From Chloropicon primus (taxonomy: Eukaryota > Chlorophyta > Chloropicophyceae > Chloropicales > Chloropicaceae): a stretch of 64,000 nt of DNA. Made by a program: the position numbers and the translations under genes. The stretch's first letter is position 1; every line of letters starts with the position of its first letter. Positions 61,484 through 64,000 of this stretch are shown one piece after another. The DNA is taken from the NCBI GenBank assembly GCA_023205875.1, contig CP060771.1, positions 414,130 through 478,129 of the forward strand. The letters are read 5' to 3'. The notes below the pieces were generated by a model that saw nothing but the letters and a program-made list of their open reading frames with translations, had not been told where the DNA came from and ran no database searches.

Positions 61484-61609
61484 GGGGGTGTAGCTCATTT
61501 GGCAGAGCGTTCGCTTTGCATTAACATGGGGTTTACTACAAGGACTCGACATCTCTGGAGCCCCCACGAAATCTGCGAAAGGCAGGGGGTTCGATTCCCT
61601 CCACCTCCA
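61484..61609 (+). tRNA. tRNA-Ala (UGC) with 53-nt intron
   Basis: Acceptor GGGGGTG (61484-61490) pairs with CACCTCC (61602-61608, one G-U), discriminator A at 61609. D stem GCTC/GAGC; anticodon stem TTCGC (61510-61514) with GCGAA (61575-61579); loop TTTGCA plus T, anticodon TGC at 61517-61519. The intron is 61521-61573, at the canonical position after base 37. T arm GGGGG TTCGATT CCCTC. A T8 run at 61611 is a Pol III terminator. Internal A box (TAGCTCATTTGGCAGAGC) and B box (GGTTCGATTCC) are present. Confidence 0.95.
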
Positions 61610-61610
61610 A

Positions 61611-61618
61611 TTTTTTTT
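61611..61618 (+). terminator. Pol III terminator of tRNA-Ala
   Basis: Run of eight T residues starting two bases after the discriminator base of the tRNA gene. Confidence 0.85.
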
Positions 61619-61619
61619 G

Positions 61620-63236
61620 CACCTCTGGATCCCTGACTCTCGCAGGGGGAGGAGGCAGCAGGACGACGACGACGTGCATCATCACGATGGATGGGTGGAT
61701 CGATCCTTCTTCTTCTTCGTTTCGTGACGGTGTGGATCCGTCCAGTCCATCGTCATCAAAGCCAGTGCTTCGGTCGGTCACCCACCCTCTTGTTGTTGTT
61801 GGGCTCAAGGCAGAGAGGAGGGAGGGAGTTACATCGGAGGGGCAGACGCGCGTGGTGGTGGCGGGGGGATTGGGAGGAGGCCTGTGCGAATGCGGTGGAG
61901 GGGCTGGAAGGCGTTTGCTTGGCTGAAAGGAGGGGAGGCATTGTCGCGTGTGAGGTGTCCTCTACCTCGACGAGGGCGACAGAGGAGGGTGCGGGGGGTC
62001 ATGAAGCGGGGAGGGCGAGGGGACGAGGAGAGGGGACCCCGGGTTGCTGGTGTGGTGTTGCTCAATGCATCCGTGTGTTGGGTTCAGTTCATGGGTGGAT
62101 TTTTTAGGTTTTAGGTTTAGGCTTGGAGAACCTCATGGGGCGGCGCTGATTGGGGGCCTGTGGGGGAGCTCATGGAGGTCCAGCGGGGAGGCAGAGGATT
62201 GATTTCGAGGTGTGCTTGGGGGGTCTGTGTGGGGATCCAAATGAGGTCCTTGGAATACCTTGGTCTCAATCGCCTTGCTCCATTGACACTGAATGGGAGG
62301 AGGAGGGGCCGAGCCCAGATAATGTGTATGTGTGCCCGGGTCCGGGCACTGGCGTCCAGGGGTGAGGGAGGAGAGAGAGGTGTTGAGGGTGATGCAGTGG
62401 TTTGGGAGGGGAAGGAGGCAAGGAGAGGTGTGTTATAAGTAGTTGTTCGTGGATTGGATCCTCTTTGTTTGGTTCATGCTGACTTGATTGTGTAATGTAG
62501 GTGTGTATGATATGATTCTGTTGCATTATTGTCCATTTTTCGCCTATTTTTCGGTACGAATAGTGGAGTGACGGATCCAGATCGTGTCTGATGGTTGTGA
62601 AACTTTGTCAGAAGGGGCTTGTATTTTATATTTGGATACTCTTGTAATATAGTGTATCTTCCCGTTGTCGTTGAGCCTGTAGAGATCCATCTGTCGGACC
62701 ACTAAAACCCAAAACACAGCCCTCCATGGATGATGATAATGTTATGTGAATGGAGTCCGTGATGAAGAGCCCTGTTCCGGGTGGAGTGCAATCTAGGGCA
62801 CCAGAGAATAAAGAGGTCCAATCGTAAACCTTACCCTGATCCACTCTTCTGCTGGAATCCGTCGTCTTATGCGACCTGGTTTATGGCCGACTAAAACCCA
62901 GATCACACTTAAAACTTATACCAGAAAGAAAAAGTGCGGTGGCTGGAGGCACCACGGAAAGCTTGTATGATGCGGCGGTGTCTTTCACTTAGGCTTCTTT
63001 TGTTCTCCGGCTCCTTTCCTTGGCCAGGACTTCCTTCCTTTCTTCCTCGGGCAAACCCTACTCAAGACACTTCGGACCCACGAGAGGGCCTTTTAGGCGT
63101 TAGGTTTTAGGACTCCCAAGGCTTTAGGAAACGCGGTGACTCGGACGCACCACGGCAAGCTTGGATGATGCGACGGTGTCTTTCACTTAGGCTTCTTTTG
63201 TTCTCCTGCTCCTTTCCTTGGCCAGGTCGTCCTTCC
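61620..63236. other. Subtelomeric region without recognised genes
   Basis: About 1.6 kb between the tRNA and the telomere. The left half is G-rich with GAGG/GGGG patches and the right half is more AT-rich. A short interstitial telomere-like patch (TTTTTAGGTTTTAGGTTTAGG) lies at 62101-62121 and TTTTAGGCGTTAGGTTTTAGG at 63091-63111. Frames here are short, lack similarity and differ in codon use from the window's genes; I support none. Confidence 0.75.
62949..63230. repeat. Subtelomeric duplication, ~198 bp spacing
   Basis: CACCACGG.AAGCTTG.ATGATGCG.CGGTGTCTTTC then ACTTAGGCTTCTTTTGTTCTCC.GCTCCTTTCCTTGGCCAGG occurs at about 62950 and again at about 63148, with few differences. The sequence between the copies contains a short telomere-like patch. 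Confidence 0.88.
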
Positions 63237-64000
63237 TTAGGTTTAGGATTGTAGGTTTGTTAGGTTTAGGTTTTAGGTTTAGGTTTAGGTTTTAGGGTTT
63301 TAGGTTTTAGGTTTTAGGTTTTAGGTTTTGGTTTAGGTTTAGGGTTTAGGTTTAGGTTTTAGGTTTTAGGTTTTAGGTTTTAGGTTTTAGGTTTAGGTTT
63401 TAGGTTTTAGGTTTTAGGTTTTAGGTTTTAGGTTTTAGGTTTTAGGTTTTAGGTTTTAGGTTTTAGGTTTTAGGTTTTAGGTTTTAGGTTTTAGGTTTTA
63501 GGTTTTAGGTTTTAGGTTTTAGGTTTTAGGTTTTAGGTTTTAGGTTTTAGGTTTTAGGTTTTAGGTTTTAGGTTTTAGGTTTTAGGTTTTTAGGTTTTAG
63601 GTTTTAGGTTTTAGGTTTTAGGTTTTAGGTTTTAGGTTTTAGGTTTTAGGTTTTAGGTTTTAGGTTTTAGGTTTTAGGTTTTAGGTTTTAGGTTTTAGGT
63701 TTTAGGTTTTAGGTTTTAGGTTTTAGGTTTTAGGTTTTAGGTTTTAGGTTTTAGGTTTTAGGTTTTAGGTTTTAGGTTTTAGGTTTTAGGTTTAGGTTTT
63801 AGGTTTTAGGTTTTAGGTTTTAGGTTTTAGGTTTTAGGTTTTAGGTTTTAGGTTTTAGGTTTTAGGTTTTAGGTTTTAGGTTTAGGTTTTAGGTTTTAGG
63901 TTTTAGGTTTTAGGTTTTAGGTTTAGGTTTTAGGTTTTAGGTTTTAGGTTTTAGGTTTTAGGTTTTAGGTTTTAGGTTTTAGGTTTTAGGTTTTAGGTTT
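63237..64000 (+). repeat. Telomere repeat tract, TTTTAGG
   Basis: Nearly homogeneous heptamer TTTTAGG to the window edge, with occasional TTTAGG, one TTTTAGGG and a degenerate proximal edge (63237-63340). The G-rich strand runs 5' to 3' toward the right end, the correct polarity for a right chromosome end. Visible length is about 760 bp and it is truncated by the window. Confidence 0.95.

Noticed and set aside
61687-62438. Short plus-strand frames in the subtelomere
   Set aside because: Overlapping in several frames, glycine/arginine low-complexity, unlike the codon use of real genes here, no recognisable domain.
1-64000. CRISPR arrays, bacterial operons, prophage or insertion sequences
   Set aside because: The repeats lack spacer structure, no transposase, integrase or phage gene is present, and the genes are eukaryotic with spliceosomal introns.

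Overview
This is nuclear DNA from a small-genome eukaryote, and it reaches a chromosome end on the right. The evidence is GT-AG introns, one promoter per gene on both strands, a proteasome lid deubiquitinase, cohesin factor PDS5, actin, Rab1, a TRAPP subunit, a tRNA gene with a canonical-position intron, and a terminal tract of TTTTAGG repeats. A plastid-type ABC1K kinase very close to the land-plant chloroplast proteins points to a photosynthetic lineage. High GC, gene density, few short introns and near-exclusive use of AGG for arginine fit a picoplanktonic green alga (prasinophyte grade) best. That placement is inference; I cannot name a species.

Left part (1-10 kb): the 3' end of cytosolic aspartyl-tRNA synthetase; eight tandem copies of a ~160 bp minisatellite; a three-exon arsenite methyltransferase with cysteine-rich ends; and two tandem actin genes whose coding and 3' flanking sequences look identical. 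Each actin gene appears to have its own intron ending directly before the ATG. A dyad-rich stretch lies between them.

Middle (10-40 kb): an ISWI-type DDT-domain remodeler subunit convergent with a DPY30 homologue; CIAO1, preceded by a 183 bp tandem repeat that reads as a triplicated intron plus 12-nt microexon; a secreted alpha/beta hydrolase; a cupin; V-ATPase subunit H convergent with Rpn11; an inverted copy of the first minisatellite; COQ3; a BTB protein; a PHD-finger protein; a gene-free block of pentanucleotide microsatellites; a PfkB kinase; Rab1 divergent from ABC1K; an RluA-type pseudouridine synthase; and a TRAPPC2L-like protein.

Right part (40-64 kb): a peroxisomal Lon protease ending in AKL; glycine cleavage H protein; PDS5; UMP-CMP kinase; a 1976-residue protein joining TPRs, ankyrin repeats and about eleven membrane segments; a short-chain dehydrogenase; mitochondrial Xaa-Pro aminopeptidase 3; tRNA-Ala(UGC) with a 53-nt intron; then ~1.6 kb of gene-free subtelomere and at least 760 bp of telomere repeat.

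The genes are mostly unrelated housekeeping functions and there are no operons. The unusual material is non-coding: tandem repeats of 139-198 bp recur at gene starts, and introns share an RCTGAC branch site followed by an AG-free tract.
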